This document shows, in pieces, positions 25,620 through 36,899 of a DNA stretch of 64,000 nt. Source of the stretch: Carex sylvatica (Eukaryota > Streptophyta > Magnoliopsida > Poales > Cyperaceae); contig CAXKVR010000001.1 of the NCBI GenBank assembly GCA_964058845.1, positions 310,001 to 374,000 of the forward strand, written 5' to 3'. The notes beneath the pieces were generated by a model. It was not told the DNA's origin. It saw nothing but the letters and a program-made list of their open reading frames with translations, and did not search any database. Each line of letters opens with the position of its first letter. Position 1 is the first letter of the stretch. The translations under genes and the position numbers were made by a program.

Positions 25620-26049
25620 GAGGGGTAAGCTAATAAACAATCGATTGTTCCTAGCCTCCCGTGCAACCAAATTATTTTTTGATTTTTAAAGTTCAAATGA
25701 TCGATCCAAACGTCAGATGTCATCTCCATATTAAAATGTGCTTGGAGACCAAATTTTACATTTTTTGGAATTTTTTTATTATTTATTAAGCCACTTTGAA
25801 AATCATTGATCCAACGGTTGCTTCTGATTTTTACTGTTTGGTCGTAAGCCACCGTTAGATAAGCGATTTTCAAAGTGGCTTAATAAATAGTAAACAAATT
25901 CAAAAAAATGTAAAATTTGGTCTCCAAGCACATTTTAATATAGAGATGACGTCTAACGGTTTGGATCGATCATTTGAACTTTAAAAATCAAAAAATGACT
26001 TGATTGTACGGGAGGCTAGGAACAATCGATTGTATATTAGCCTATCTCT
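25620..26049. mobile_element. Foldback MITE a
   Basis: Inverted arms of about 200 bp. The left end contains CAATCGATTGTTCCTAGCCT and the right end AGGCTAGGAACAATCGATTG. Mid-arm sequence TGTGCTTGGAGACCAAATTT and TTATTAAGCCACTTTGAAAA is shared with all later members of this group. It adjoins (TA)n and (GA)n tracts. Arm-long inverted repeats and family context suggest a Mutator-like MITE. Confidence 0.75.
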
Positions 26050-26074
26050 GTGTATATATATATATACACACACA

Positions 26075-26498
26075 GAGGTTGGCTACTATGCTTATATAAG
26101 CATATCCCCACATATGCTTATAACTCATTTTTGTGCTTCCAATGTCCAAATGGTCGATCTGAACCGTTCATCTTGTTCTCTATATTAATATGTGCTTGAA
26201 AACTAAATTTTACATTTTTCTGAATTTTTTTACTATTTATAAGCCACTTTGAAAATCGCTGATCCAACGGTGGCTGCACAAAACAGTAAAATCAGCAGCC
26301 ACCGTTGGATTAATAATTTTCAAAGTGGCTTAATAAATAGTAAAAAAATTCAGAAAAATGTAAAATTTAGTTTCCAAGCACATACTAATATGGAGAACAA
26401 GATGAACGGTTCCGATCGACCATTTGGGCATTGAAAGCACAAAAATGAGTTATAAGCATATGTGGGGATATGCTTATATAAGCATAGTAGCCAACCTC
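26075..26498. mobile_element. Foldback MITE b (GAGGTTGG ends)
   Basis: 424 bp, ends GAGGTTGGCTACTATGC and GCATAGTAGCCAACCTC. Same family as 38165-38588, where a 9-bp target duplication is visible. Here both flanks are (TA)n/(CA)n microsatellite, so the duplication cannot be read. Confidence 0.8.
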
Positions 26499-26529
26499 TA
26501 TATACACACACACACACACATATATATAT

Positions 26530-26914
26530 AGGAGGGTTCCAATGCCTCATCTTTTCCATACCTCGTATTTTATATTTTTATTTTTAAAGTTCAAATTATC
26601 AATTCAAACCGTTCAACTTAATATTTATACTAAAATATGCATGAAGATGAAATATTATATTTTTTGAAATTTTTTTACTATTTTTTAAGACAGGTACAAA
26701 ATCACTGTTTTTGAACTGTTCAAAAAACAGTGATTTTCTACCATCTTAAAAAATAGTTAAAAATTTCCAAAAATTATAAAATTTCATCTCTAACCATATT
26801 TTAGTATGTATACCATGTTGAACGGTTCAGATCGACAATTTAGACATTAAAAATGAAGATATAAAATATGAGATATGATGAGTTATAAAAGACATGAGGC
26901 ATTGGAATCCTCCT
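26530..26914. mobile_element. Foldback MITE c (AGGAGG ends)
   Basis: Ends AGGAGGGTTCCAATGCC and ATTGGAATCCTCCT with long inverted arms and a short loop (AACAGTGATTTT pairing). Its ends match the 1.9 kb foldback at the equivalent place in copy 1, so the two may be a long and a short form of one family. Both sides are (TA)n. Confidence 0.75.
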
Positions 26915-28537
26915 CATATATATATATATGTATGTGGAATCATTCTTATTTGAAATCATCTTTAGTAGGAAGTTGATGATATTTTTGTTTATCATTAATT
27001 TTAGTCCTTACAATTTTCAAATTATTGTTTTGATGATAAAAGTTTTTAGTTTGTATCAAGTTGATGATATTTTCGTCTATCGTGGCATCATTTTCTAGTA
27101 CTGAACCTAGCTATATATTGTGACCGGTTCTTTGTCACCAAACAATACAAATTAATAACATGAAATCAATTATTTTAAGTAACATTTGTGTAATTTATGC
27201 CAAATAAAAATGGTGAACTTTTAAAGTCGGGTACGGCTGCGTGACACGGAAGAATTAAAATCTGGGTCCAATTGATATCAATTTTTAGTCGTTTACGTGG
27301 TATAATTGTGTAGGTTAGACTTTTTGTGTGATTTATCTAACAGTGTTAATAACTTTTTAATGGTTCTTTTATTTTAATTTTTCAATCTTTTGCATATATA
27401 TAGACTTTTAAAGAGTTTCTATCCGTATGTATATTTACGTTGGTTATCATAAATCTTAAACAATACGAAAAATTTGCTCTTTGGTAGAGCCCCAGCGACA
27501 GCCAGCCGCCCCCATCCCCACCCCCCCACCCACCACCCACCACCCACCACCCACCCACACCGCAATCTACACTCCATATCTGTCCATTCTTTTCGAGTTT
27601 TGTAGATCTCATTCTCCGACGCATCATGCCCTCCTCTCTCTTCCGTTCGGCTCTACTTCTTTGAGTAGAGAGGAGAATGAGAGAGAGAGGAGGAAACCGA
27701 GCGGAGCTGATCGAAGCCGAGAGTGCAGTATTATCGAAGTTCGGAGCGTAGAGTCCTCATCTTGCTCGGAGCGCGACGGTGAGTAGATCCAGTCATCAGA
27801 GTGCGACGGCGGTCGGAAGAACTGATCCGGTCGTGTAGCGAGATGAAGATTAAGTTATTATAATGATTATGAGTATATATATAAATAGTATTAGAAGAGT
27901 AGATCTAGGAATTTAGAGGGTGATAAAGAATGATTAGAGTAATTTAGAGGATTTTTTGAGAATAAAGGAGTAGATTTAGAAATTAGAGTCGCAAGACTCA
28001 TTGTAAAAATATTTTTTATCAATTGAATTGTTAGTAGACATTAAATCCGTTAACTTTAAAGAAAAAGAAAAAAGAAAAAAATTTATACAATACATTGTGT
28101 TGTATAAAAAAGATGTGCAATATTATGTTGAATTTGCAAAATATTTGAGATTTTGGAGAAAACTTGTGAAAGTAGTGATATTTTGATTCATTTTCTCGGA
28201 GTTACTTTTTATGATTAAGTTTCTATGCAACAACTGAGCAGTAGCTTTATCATTGCACATAAAAAAAAGTACTATTTAATTTTTGGTTTCCTTATAATAT
28301 AAAATGTGATTATGAGCTCTCTCTTTTTTTCTCTGCCTCAACATACTAGACTGTATAAGTCCTTTTCTTGTGAACAACTTTTGTTTAGCCGATTGAAAAT
28401 TCATCTCAAGTTTTGTTTGGTGGGTAATTTAGAGTGTGAATTCCCTAAGGCCAGAATGGAAAATAATATATATTTTTTCAACTATTATTCTTTTTTTCTG
28501 AAGTATAATTTTGGTTAGATAATTATCATTTTGTTTA
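26915..28537. repeat. Segment A, copy 2, left part
   Basis: Matches 19601-20476 except for 27254-27982, about 730 bp missing from copy 1. That extra stretch begins with sequence related to 245-470 (older relative), so copy 1 most likely lost it. It ends with a GC-rich, purine-rich stretch (27480-27850). No gene is supported there; the proline-rich frame at 27481-27786 looks like simple-sequence coding noise. Confidence 0.65.
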
Positions 28538-28554
28538 CACTAGTAAAAAAAACC

Positions 28555-28975
28555 TCTTCACTGACTGTTTAAATACCCCTACACCGACTGTTACAGTGGC
28601 GTCAGTAAAGCCGGCGCCAGTGAAGGTGACCTTTTACTGACTCTTTAAAAACAGTCAGTGTTAAAGCCAACACTGACTGTTTTTAAAGCGTCAGTGTTGG
28701 TACTCAACACTGACTGTTTTCAAAAGCGTCAGTGTTGGTACTCAACACTGACTGTTTTGAAAACAGTCAGTGTTGGGGGGCAACAGTGACTGTTTTTCAA
28801 AAACAGTCACTGTTGAACACCAATACTGACTGTTTTCAAAAAACAGTCACTGTTGGCCCCAACACTGACTGTTTTTCGAAAACAGTCAGTGTTGTGGCCA
28901 ACAGTGGCTGTTTTTCGAAAAACAGTCAGTGTTGTGGCCAACAGTGACTGTTTTTAAAGAGTCAGTATTGATATA
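28555..28975. repeat. CACTA left subterminal repeat array
   Basis: About nine consecutive imperfect palindromes of 38-40 bp, each of the form AACACTGACTGTTTT, a few bases, AAAACAGTCAGTGTTG. In CACTA elements such subterminal motifs are known binding sites for the TNPA-type accessory protein; that role is inferred here. Confidence 0.85.
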
Positions 28976-30082
28976 AAAATTTCGGCATGGTTCTGTTTAT
29001 ATTTGGGCTAGCTTCGATATTTTTGCTAGCCATATATTACTATTTAACATTTATTGACGTTAAAAAATTAATATGCCACAATTACAAACAAAAGACACCA
29101 AATAAGTTAATTACCATTCAAAATTATCCAAATTACATGCCATATATCCATAAAACACACAAAAGACACCAAATTATCCAAGTTAATTGCCATCAAAAAT
29201 CTATTTACTTGACTTAAATATAAAATGCTTCTCTTTCTTGTAACCTATAACTAATATAAAGGATAGTACCACCCGAGAAGATATGACATCAATTGACGAG
29301 TCCTATTCAACGTAATCAACCTCACATTGCCACTTCACCTAGTACAACCTACGGATAGCAATTAGTGAAAATTAGAATCTGTGCCATTAAATTTAATATC
29401 ACAATGATAAAGTGTATGACAAGAGGGTAGTATGACAATATACCGTAGAAGTGTATTCACTCCATGCAAACTCGCTCTACAAATTATTCTCAAATTAATG
29501 CATGCTCACCCATTAATCAAAATTATAAACATAAGCAATGTTATTTTAGCAATTGAAAAAAAACATATCTAAAGTAGGAAGAAAAGATCGAAATAGGTCA
29601 ATGGAAAGAAAATCAACCCTGATCTGAGTTTAGTTGCTGTCAGCCAATCTTTAAAAATTCATTCTGGACAATCTACAAAGCAAATTTTTTTGTTCTTTTC
29701 ATAGATATGTAAAGGAAAGTCTAAACTACATGCTTGCCAAGTTTCAAAATTTTTGTAATTTTCTAACTATTTTTAACAGATGCTTGAATGCAGGGGCAGA
29801 TTGGTAAAAGATGCAGAAAACAGTATTTTTTTGGAGATTCAGAAAAGAAAATTTAAAAATAGCTAGTAAATCATAGAAAAATGCTATAAATGTAAAATTT
29901 GGGTTTAAAGTGTGTGTTTTTGAGTCCTCTATCTGACTGTTCATGTGAATTTTTGGTTTGGACTTCTGATCAGCCTGCACTGGCTGATCTGTCACAGAAG
30001 GTCATTTGGGGTTTTTGAGGTACCAGTAGAATTTCAAGGGTCAAACTTTAAAGCATTTAGTGAACATAAATAATGAACTTAC
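28976..30082. other. CACTA interior, AT-rich, possible 3' part of captured gene
   Basis: No recognised domain. The minus-strand stretch 29995-29744 reads TDQPVQADQKSKPKIHMNSQ, which could be exon or UTR of the minus-strand gene that starts at 30979, but I cannot fix splice sites. Confidence 0.3.
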
Positions 30083-30979
30083 CATCTCGTAGAGCAGAAA
30101 GAGCTTGGCTAGCTAAAATACATATATAATAGAGTAGAAAGAGTTAAACACTTGAAATTAATTTAATGACAATATTCATGAATAAGAAGATAACTACATA
30201 ACCTGCATCAATTTTTCCGCTTTGTCACCTTCAAACTTCTCCGGATATGCTATTGCATAACTGTTCATGTGGATTAACAAACCTCATGTCATTTGGATTT
30301 TTCTGAAATTTATTACAATATTTTAAAGTTCTAACTCTAAAAGATAAAAAATACTGGTATAACCTTGCTGTCCCAGAATATGTCCTTTATAAAATTACAA
30401 ATTAAAAATAGATTTAAGTCTTCTAATTTTCTGAAACTTTTTGAGGATATATATTGTGATTTTCTAAAACTTTTGGCACCAAGAACACCCAAATCAGAAT
30501 TGTATTCTGCCCTGTACAATTTTTACAATAAAGGTCGTCAGCAAATAAAAATTGGTGCTGGGCTGAAACTCTCCTCATATAAAATTTATTAGAAAGCATA
30601 GCTCAAAAATATAGAAAAATATGAAATAAATCAAAGGTATAGGTTGCATCCTCCTGAGAATTTTGGTAGAAAAAACAAGAAATTTGGACTTGTGGACTGT
30701 CCAGTGCAAAAATCACAAGACAGACAAGTTAAAAGACCAAAAACTGGTACGTACCAGGCTGGTACACGGACTGCCTCTTACAAAATCAAACATCTGACAT
30801 AGCTAGAGATCTCAGAAAATTTTGAAATTTTCTAGGATCAAAGCTTACATTCTCCTGAGAATTTAGACATAAAGAACACAAATTTAGGCCTTGTAGATTG
30901 GTCTGTGCAAAATTCACAAAATAGGCTGTCAGAATATCAAAACTGCTATTTCTTACCCGAAATTGCTCCAATTAGCCAT
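30083..30979 (-). pseudogene. Possible captured host gene fragment in CACTA
   Basis: The minus strand shows a gene-like start. A C/T-rich, UTR-like leader (31130-30980) leads to ATG at 30979. Exon 1 is 30979-30957 (MANWSNFG, ending before GTAAGA). Exon 2 is 30260-30203 (after ATGAACAG; reads YAIAYPEKFEGDKAEKLMQ, ending before GTTATG). A possible third exon is 30112-30083 (before GTAAGT). The exon 1 to exon 2 join keeps frame. I do not recognise the protein, and the third exon and 3' end are uncertain. CACTA elements are known to carry host gene pieces. The intron region contains two diverged direct copies (about 30600-30760 and 30780-30960) around CATYCTCCTGAGAATTT. It may be a fragment rather than a working gene. 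Confidence 0.35.
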
Positions 30980-31261
30980 TGACGAGAGTCGATCGGAACC
31001 AAAACAGTGATGATCTGATGCGAGAGAGAGATGGTGCCGATGTGATGCGAGAGAGCGAGAGAGAGATGAGGAGGGGTGGTGCGGAGAGGGTTTAGGGCTG
31101 GGCGAAAAGGGTGAGGTCTGGCGGCTAGAATGTTTGAAGAGAGCGAGAGAGACAGAGTGGATTTATAAGAGGGAAATGAAATTTAGAAGGGGAAATGAAG
31201 TTTTTCGCGGCTAAAATCGAAAGATATAAATTCGAAAACGAAAATTTCAGCGGAAAAAAAA

Positions 31262-34179
31262 AATCACCGACTGTTTTTCAGAAAACAGTCAGTGTTGAAC
31301 ACCAACAGTGACTGTTTTCCAAAAACAGTCAGTGTTGAACACCAACAGTGACTGTTTTTCGAAAAACAGTCAGTGTTGGTGTTCAACAGTGACTGTTTTC
31401 TGAAAAACAGTCGGTGATTTTTCAAAAAACAGTAAAATCAGCAGCCACCGTTGGATTAATAATTTTCAAAGTGGCTTAATAAATAGTAAAAAAAATCAGA
31501 AAAATGTAAAATTTGGTCTCCAAGCACATATTAATATGGAGAACAAGATGAACGGTTTGGATCGGTCATTTGGACTTTGAATCCGTGATTTATAGTCCAA
31601 TGCATAGAGGTGCCTATGCATTGCAATGTATGGTAGACTTATTCTATGTATATATGTATATGTATAATATGTATATGTATAATATGTATATGTATATGTA
31701 TATGTATGTATGTATATATAAATGTTCTATTTTTAGTTCATCTCAAATAATGAATTATGTACATAATTAATAAAATGTATAACCAAAATATAGCACCTAT
31801 ACATTTTTATTCAATTTTTATAAATTCACGGTCCTGAATTTTTATCAATTTTTTTTTTGCTTTTATTTTTTTGCACTATTAAGGTTTGAATAAATAAAAG
31901 ATCCACGGTTTATTTTAAAATATTTTTATATTATGTATGCATATACATATATTATACTATATTATATATATACATAAAAAAAAAATAAACCGTGGATCTT
32001 TTATTTATTCAAACCTTAATAGTGCAAAAAAATAAAAGCAAAAAAAAAATTGATAAAAATTCAGGACCGTGAATTTATAAAAATTGAATAAAAATGTATA
32101 GGTGCTATATTTTGGTTATAAATTTTTATTAATTATGTACATAATTCATTATTTGAAATGGACTAAAAATAGAACATTTATATTATATTATATATACATC
32201 ATCGTATTGAACTAAAAATTTTAACATATCTATTATGTTGAACATTTATATATACTATACATATATTATATTATATTATATTATATATATATATACATAA
32301 AAAAATAAACCATGGATATTTTATTTATTCAAACCTTAATAGTGCAAAAAAAATAAAAGAAAAAAAAAATTAATAAAAATTTAGAACCATGAATTTATAA
32401 AAATTGAATAAAAATGTATAGGTGCTATATTTTGGTTATACATTTTATTAATTATGTACATAATTCATTATTTGAGATGAACTAAAAATAGAACATTTAT
32501 ATATACATACATACATATACATATACATATTATACATATACATATTATACATATACATATATACATAGAGTAAGTCTACCATACATTGCAATGCATAGGC
32601 ACCTCTATGCATTGGACTATAAATCACGAATTCAAAGTCCAAATGACCGATCCAAACCGTTCATCTTGTTCTCCATATTAATATGTGCTTGGAGACCAAA
32701 TTTTACATTTTTCTGATTTTTTTTACTATTTATTAAGCCACTTTGAAAATTATTAATCCAACGGTGACTGCTGATTTTACTGTTTTTTGAAAAATCACCG
32801 ACTGTATTTCAGAAAACAGTCACTGTTGAACACCAACAGTGACTGTTTTTCGAAAAACAGTCACTGTTGGTGTTCAACACTGACTGTTTTCCAAAAACAG
32901 TCAGTGTTGGTGTTCAACAGTGACTGTTTTCTGAAAAACAGTCGGTGATTTTTCAAAAAACAGTAAAATCAACAGCCACCGTTGGATTAATAATTTTCAA
33001 AGTGGCTTAATAAATAGTAAAAAAAATCAGAAAAATGTAAAATTTGGTCTCCAAGCACATATTAATATGGAGAACAAGATGAACGGTTTGGATTGGTCAT
33101 TTGGACTTTGAATCCGTGATTTATAGTCCAATGCATAGAGGTGCCTATGCATTGCAATGTATGGTAGACTTACTCTATGTATATATGTATATGTATAATA
33201 TGTATATGTATAATATGTATATGTATATGTATGTATGTATATATAAATGTTCTATTTTTAGTTCATCTCAAATAATGAATTATGTACATAATTAATAAAA
33301 TGTATAACCAAAATATAGCACCTATACATTTTTATTCAATTTTTATAAATTCACGGTTCTAAATTTTTATTAATTTTTTTTTTGCTTTTATTTTTTTTTT
33401 GCTTTTATTTTTTTTGCACTATTAAGGTTTGAATAAATAAAATATCCACGGTTTATTTTTTTATGTATATATATATATATAATATAATATAATATAATAT
33501 ATGTATAGTATATATAAATGTTCAACATAATAGATATGTTAAAAATTTTAGTTCAATACGATGATGTATATATAATATAATATAAATGTTCTATTTTTAG
33601 TCCATTTCAAATAATGAATTATGTACATAATTAATAAAAATTTATAACCAAAATATAGCACCTATACATTTTTATTCAATTTTTATAAATTCACGGTCCT
33701 GAATTTTTATCAATTTTTTTTTTTGCTTTTATTTTTTTGCACTATTAAGGTTTGAATAAATAAAAGATCCACGGTTTATTTTAAAATATTTTTATATTAT
33801 GTATGCATATACATATATTATACTATATTATATATATACATAAAAAAAAATAAACCGTGGATCTTTTATTTATTCAAACCTTAATAGTGCAAAAAAATAA
33901 AAGCAAAAAAAAAATTGATAAAAATTCAGGACCGTGAATTTATAAAAATTGAATAAAAATGTTAAGGTGCTATATTTTGGTTATAAATTTTTATTAATTA
34001 TGTACATAATTCATTATTTGAAATGGACTAAAAATAGAACATTTATATTATATTATATATACATCATCGTATTGAACTAAAAATTTTAACATATCTATTA
34101 TGTTGAACATTTATATATACTATACATATATTATATTATATTATATTATATATATATATACATAAAAAAATAAACCATG
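31262..34179. repeat. Palindrome chain, first part
   Basis: Alternating inverted units. Blocks of CACTA subterminal repeat at 31262-31430 and 32788-32955 each begin ATCACCGACTG and end CAGTCGGTGAT. Next to each block comes the arm of a MITE-b-like foldback (ACAGTAAAATCA, CAGCCACCGTTGG, GTGGCTTAATAAATAG), then a tract with GTCCAATGCATAGAGGTGCC and (TATATG)n, and then tracts centred on CCGTGGAT/ATCCACGG. Mirror centres are near 31960, 32870 and 33840. The arm around 32870 runs for more than 1 kb on each side. The repeated open stretches of about 64 codons here are by-products of the repeat. Confidence 0.85.
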
Positions 34180-36894
34180 TGTCACACCCCGCGGCCCCAC
34201 GAGACGTGACGGGTGCCTCCTGCCGTAGACATACGGTTGCCCGTATGCCTACAAGGCAAGTACGATATAATAGAAAGTAAAACACACCAACAAAACAAAC
34301 AAATAACTAAGAAAAATAGTTCATAAATCCCAACTGGTCAGGTAATATCATACAAAATCCGTATCTCGATGGATACGTATCACCAAATGACATAGAGAAC
34401 ACATATATATATACAATCAAAACATAAATCTATACATGTCTCTAGTCACAATACCAGACAGCTAAGCAGCGGTGAAAACCAGGCCTACCGACCTCGTGTC
34501 TCTCTCGGATCCGCCGAACCGGAACCTGAAAAAGTAACCCAAAAGAGGGGATGAGAATTGAATTCTCAGTGCGATAATTTGCCACATATCGTCCCTGGAC
34601 TTGCAATCACAGATTATATTCAAAAAGTAAACACAAATATAGCTCAAATCAGTTTATAATCATATATAAACATGAATACACAAACCCGACAACATTCATT
34701 CAAATGAAATCACAAATCAGGAATTGCCAAGATGAAATTCAAGCACACAATGTTTGGTTTAACTCGATTTCAGAATATCTGGTAGTAACTACAGATGTTC
34801 CACCAAACTGGACCCCAATTCGTTCCCACTCATCTGTAGGGTTACAGACACCTACAGACGGCTGTACCAGGTAAAACCTTTTCTCATGACACTCATCTGT
34901 AGTTACAGGCTTAACTGTTTAATTAAAAGTCTGGTTCTAATTCATATCCGAAAATCCATATAAATCCAACTGACCATCCAAACGCAATACCCCCTGGGTA
35001 ATGCCATCCGATACACAGTCACCACATCCAAAATCATAGTACAAAGTCACTTACCCTTCGTCCCAACCGGTACTGGGAACTGCCGAAGGTCAGACGATCT
35101 AAAGCTTTAGAACACTGAGCGTCACAGTCCATGCATAGACTTGACAAATCCGGATTCACTCCCTGAGTGACGTCATCACGGTGGATGACAATAATACCAT
35201 ATCCACCAACCGATGGTGATATAAAGCACGGTGACTTTAATTCCAAAATCAGATCATTCAGATCAACACAAATAATAACCATACCAGCATGCAAATCAAT
35301 CAGATAAAACAATTCAAGTTTCACTTTATTTGGGCAATGCAATGCATATGATTCGAAATACAATTTAATTTCTGAATATAAAATATCAGACAAGTCCAGA
35401 AACCCCGCACCTGAGTAATAGCACGCTCGACTAAGGCTCAGGCGTCTCGAACGATCCAGAAATCCTTTGCCTCGTATGATTACCACCTATTTTATACGTT
35501 AAATGCGATTAACGCGTTCGATTAATATCCGATAATTAATACCATTACCAAACCTTAATTCGAATTCCAATTCAATCGGTGGTTCTGAATAAACAACATG
35601 AACCGATATGTTTTACGAAGTTATAACTCGATTAATTCCAACAATTTCCAGAGTTTCACATGAAACTATCATAATTCCTTTCCATTACGACCCAACCCCA
35701 AAACCTTAGTTCAATTCCAAATTCCACAAGAAAATCAATCCGATTATCGAGTTATAACATTTCAAATCAAATTCGACTTCGAATTTCAGCAAAATATAAC
35801 AAATCAAATGAAATTAGGGTTTCCAAGAGAAAAGGAAGATAAATCGTATCAATTATCACAAATTAACAACTAATCGAGCTAGAACTCGATTACGAAACCC
35901 TAATTACAAATTCCAACCGAAATCATGACAAATCGAATAAATCGAATAAATTAGGATTTTCAAGAAATTACCAAAGGAGAAATATATACCAAATTGAAGC
36001 TTTCTATTCGATCAAGGATCGTCAATTCAGCTCGACTCTCGATTTTCCGGTCAGTCCGATCAGATTCCGCGTTCAATTTCTCTCTCTCTCTCTCTTTCCC
36101 TTTCTGCTTCGGCTAAACCTAACTTCACGATTTTATTTCATTTGCTTCGGTGGAAAATGAAAGAAGAAGAAAGAGAGATTTGAGTATTAATTGGAATTTT
36201 GCAAATAAACCCTCCAACTTTCTTAATATTATCAACTTGAAAATGTTTATTACAAATAGGCCCTTGTGTAAATATTTTATTTATTAAAAAGATGAAAGAG
36301 AAAGAGAGAAGATGTTTATTTTATCCATTTTGCAATTAAGTCCCTCAAAATAACAAGAATAACAGAAATACAGACCCCAGTGCGGACCAACCATCCGCAC
36401 TGCGGATCTATCCATCCGCATTCATTACGCAAATAACAAACACACCCCAGTGCGGATCAATCATCCGCACTGCGGATCCGTCCAGCCGCACTCACAGCGC
36501 AAATAGCAAACACACATCCCAGTGCGGACCGATCATCCGCACTGCGGATCCGTCCAGCCGCACTCACGGCGCAGAAAAATGTCCGAGCCTAGTGCGGACG
36601 CACTGAGCTCAGTGCGGATGATCCCCATCCGCATCCAGTACTTAGCAAAAATTCGTCAACTTCAGAAGAGTACAGAACTCACCCGCACTGCGTGTGCCCA
36701 TCCGCACCACCATCCGCACCCAGTGAAAATCACAGGAATTCGTTAAGGAAAATTGTCCCAGTGCGGGTGAAGCCACCCGCAGTGCGGGTCATCCATCCGC
36801 ACTGGACCGTTTTTCTATATTTATAATTCGATTCGTGACGCCTTAACTCAATCAGTTACTATAAAATATTTATTATAAAATTCATAATGTCACA
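34180..36894. mobile_element. Probable solo LTR, 2.7 kb
   Basis: Begins TGTCACACCCCGCGG and ends CATAATGTCACA, so it has TG...CA borders, and is flanked by the 5-bp duplication CCATG (34175-34179 and 36895-36899). The uninterrupted repeat unit near 32320 reads AATAAACCATGGATATTT, which confirms the insertion point. TG...CA ends plus a 5-bp duplication are the marks of an LTR retrotransposon; without internal domains it is a solo LTR. TGTCACACCCCG starts are common in plant Ty3/Gypsy chromovirus LTRs (family knowledge, not tested). The 150-codon open stretch at 35034-35486 (minus) has no recognised domain. A region rich in CAGTGCGGAT...ATCCGCACTG repeats lies at 36375-36810. Confidence 0.75.
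36375..36810. repeat. GTGCGGAT minisatellite inside the LTR
   Basis: Several imperfect tandem units built on CCCAGTGCGGATC..ATCCGCACTGCGGATC followed by CGTCCAGCCGCACTCAC. Each unit contains an inverted pair (GTGCGGAT/ATCCGCAC). Similar GTGCGGACGCACT phrases recur in another retroelement relic at 54296-54480. Confidence 0.7.
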
Positions 36895-36899
36895 CCATG

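Noticed and set aside
27481..27786. Proline/histidine-rich frame of 101 codons
   Set aside because: Simple-sequence CCCACC run followed by purine-rich DNA, absent from copy 1, no conserved domain.
28555..28975. CRISPR-like regular repeats
   Set aside because: Units are palindromic end repeats of a CACTA transposon in a plant genome, without unique spacers of constant length.
35034..35486. 150-codon minus-strand open frame
   Set aside because: Lies wholly inside the solo LTR and has no retroelement or host domain I recognise; LTRs often contain chance frames.
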